64,000 bases of DNA from Plutella xylostella (taxonomy: Eukaryota; Arthropoda; Insecta; Lepidoptera; Plutellidae), in assembly GCF_932276165.1 (NCBI RefSeq), contig NC_063983.1:1495501-1559500 (forward strand), given 5' to 3'. How positions within the stretch are numbered: the first letter of the stretch is position 1; every line of letters begins with the position of its first letter. Under the pieces are notes generated by a model. That model had not been told where the DNA came from and searched no databases. It saw nothing but the letters and a program-made list of their open reading frames with translations. Positions 62,787-64,000 of the stretch are shown piece by piece. The position numbers and the translations under genes were made by a program.

Positions 62787-64000
62787 GATTATCGCCCGAT
62801 AACACTTTTATCCACTATTAATAAAATTGTTGAAAAAGTAATCAGTGACCAAATACACTCATTCTATAAAATAAATAATATTATATCATCGAAACAATTT
62901 GGATTCCAACCTGGGAAAAGTACGACTGCACTACTATCCAATTTCACAGATGATGTCAACTCTTACCTCAATAATAAAAAACATGTACTTGCCCTATTCA
63001 TCGATTTCTCGCGCGCTTTTGATACACTAAATCACGCTAAACTTGTAGAAAAATTAAGTTCCAATGGCATTAGAGGTAGCCTGCTTGAGTGGTGCAAAAG
63101 CTACTTACAAGCACGTAAGTCTTGCGTCAAAATCAACGAGAGTCTGAGTGACATAAAAAACGTCAGCGTAGGTACTGCTCAAGGATCGGTCCTTGGTCCC
63201 TTACACTTTTTGACCTACGTAAACGATATGGGCCTGTGTATGACACATAGTAACGTGTATCAGTTCGCAGATGACACCTGCCTAATCCTAGCCAATGACG
63301 ATGTGGATTCTGCTCTGAGTATGCTGCAAGATGACTTCGACAACCTATGCAGGTGGTGTCATGACTCAGGACTGGTGCTCAACGCGAGAAAGACTAAGCT
63401 TATGCATATAAAGTCTCCGTATCTCAAAGGAGACCTTACATCTCAGCTCAAAGCCCATTCCCATAAATGCCTACATAGCATCTCACCGAACGTATGTGAT
63501 GCCTGCTGCGACATGATTGAAGTGGTTGAAGCTCATACCTATTTGGGTCTAACTATAGATGATAGATTTAACTGGAGTAAGCACATCGAAAGTGTCTGCA
63601 ACAAACTGAGAGCATTCTTGGCTAAACTGTATGTGGTTAAAAATAGAATTCCATTTTCAGTTCGTCTCACGCTGTATAACGCTATGGTAGATTCTGTTGT
63701 GTCATATGGCCTCAGCAGCTACGGCAGAACGTATAAAACATACCTGGACAAAATTCTTAACTTGCAGTACCGCATACTAAAACTCATTGTTTCGCCCCAG
63801 ATTAAACTTAAATATGATGACAACCCACCAAAACTCTTCAAACATTGTAACGTCTTACCAATTTACCTAAAAGTAGAAGTAAACCTCCTGAAGGAACAAT
63901 TTTTCTGTCTAGACCACCTGAAAAAAGTATCTCACCCTATACATACACGAAAGGTCACACAAAACAAGTATAGCATGATTAGAGCAAACAATGTTTACGG
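62787..64000 (+). pseudogene. LINE ORF2, main part of reverse transcriptase (continues past the window)
   Basis: Resumes in frame with 46364. It starts at DYRPITLLSTINKIVEK and includes QFGFQPGKSTT, FIDFSRAFDTL (motif A), AQGSVLGP (motif B), QFADDTCL (catalytic F-A-D-D) and TYLGLTIDDRFNW, then the LINE tail. No stop occurs up to the window end, so the Polinton and the frameshift near 45800 are the only lesions I see in ORF2. Confidence 0.87.

Overview
The window looks like a moth or butterfly (lepidopteran) chromosome. The signs are two Helitron-type repeats with the ends usual in Lepidoptera, CR1/Jockey-type LINEs with FP25-like ORF1 proteins, cecropia/Hsmar1-type mariners, and GT-AG intron-containing host genes in AT-rich DNA. 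No bacterial features are present. The assignment rests on pattern recognition only; no database was searched.

Host layer (about 1-22,450 and 32,670-32,965). The host sequence is a cluster of secreted protease inhibitor genes. A tRNA-Asp(GTC) gene lies at 1961-2032. A plus-strand TIL-type inhibitor starts with a signal-peptide exon (2895-2958) and a second exon that breaks off at 6607. Two tandem minus-strand Kazal genes, with four and seven domains, lie at 11741-12761 and 13326-15019 and share a two-exon plan and a TATA promoter. Four minus-strand copies of a TIL terminal exon (21186-22439 and 32850-32965) show stages of decay.

Mobile layer. Nearly everything else is nested transposons. A Helitron sits in the 3' part of a LINE fragment (3309-6170). 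A mariner lies inside a 783-bp inverted duplication (6608-10083), and its near-twin (16049-17910) is fused to a 5'-truncated LINE. A full-length LINE (22681-32667, TSD AACTAT) has its reverse transcriptase frame interrupted by a 5.05-kb non-coding element. That element has 174-bp inverted terminal repeats and an internal inverted copy of its own joined ends, which is the layout of DIRS-type tyrosine-recombinase retrotransposons. An antisense LINE (32966 to about 43,740) is interrupted by a non-coding LTR element with identical 111-bp LTRs and TTAA TSDs (34625-39870). A third LINE (about 44,136 to the window end) is interrupted by a complete Polinton/Maverick (46365-62780, 16,416 bp, 93-bp TIRs, 6-bp TSD CCTGCC).

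The Polinton carries protein-primed DNA polymerase B, a retroviral-type integrase with chromodomain, an A32/FtsK-like packaging ATPase, an adenain-like protease, a predicted major and a predicted minor capsid protein, a phospholipase A2-domain protein, a DUF8207-like protein and several unknowns. The long frames are open. Polymerase and two intron-containing small genes are on the plus strand, and the virion genes form a convergent minus-strand block. In that block four junctions are 4-nt ATGA stop/start overlaps, two of them around a 47-residue ORF between the two predicted capsid genes.

For the three interrupted LINEs, the insertion plus one TSD copy is a multiple of three and the flanking frames match, which fixes the order of events and the exact ends of the inserted elements.
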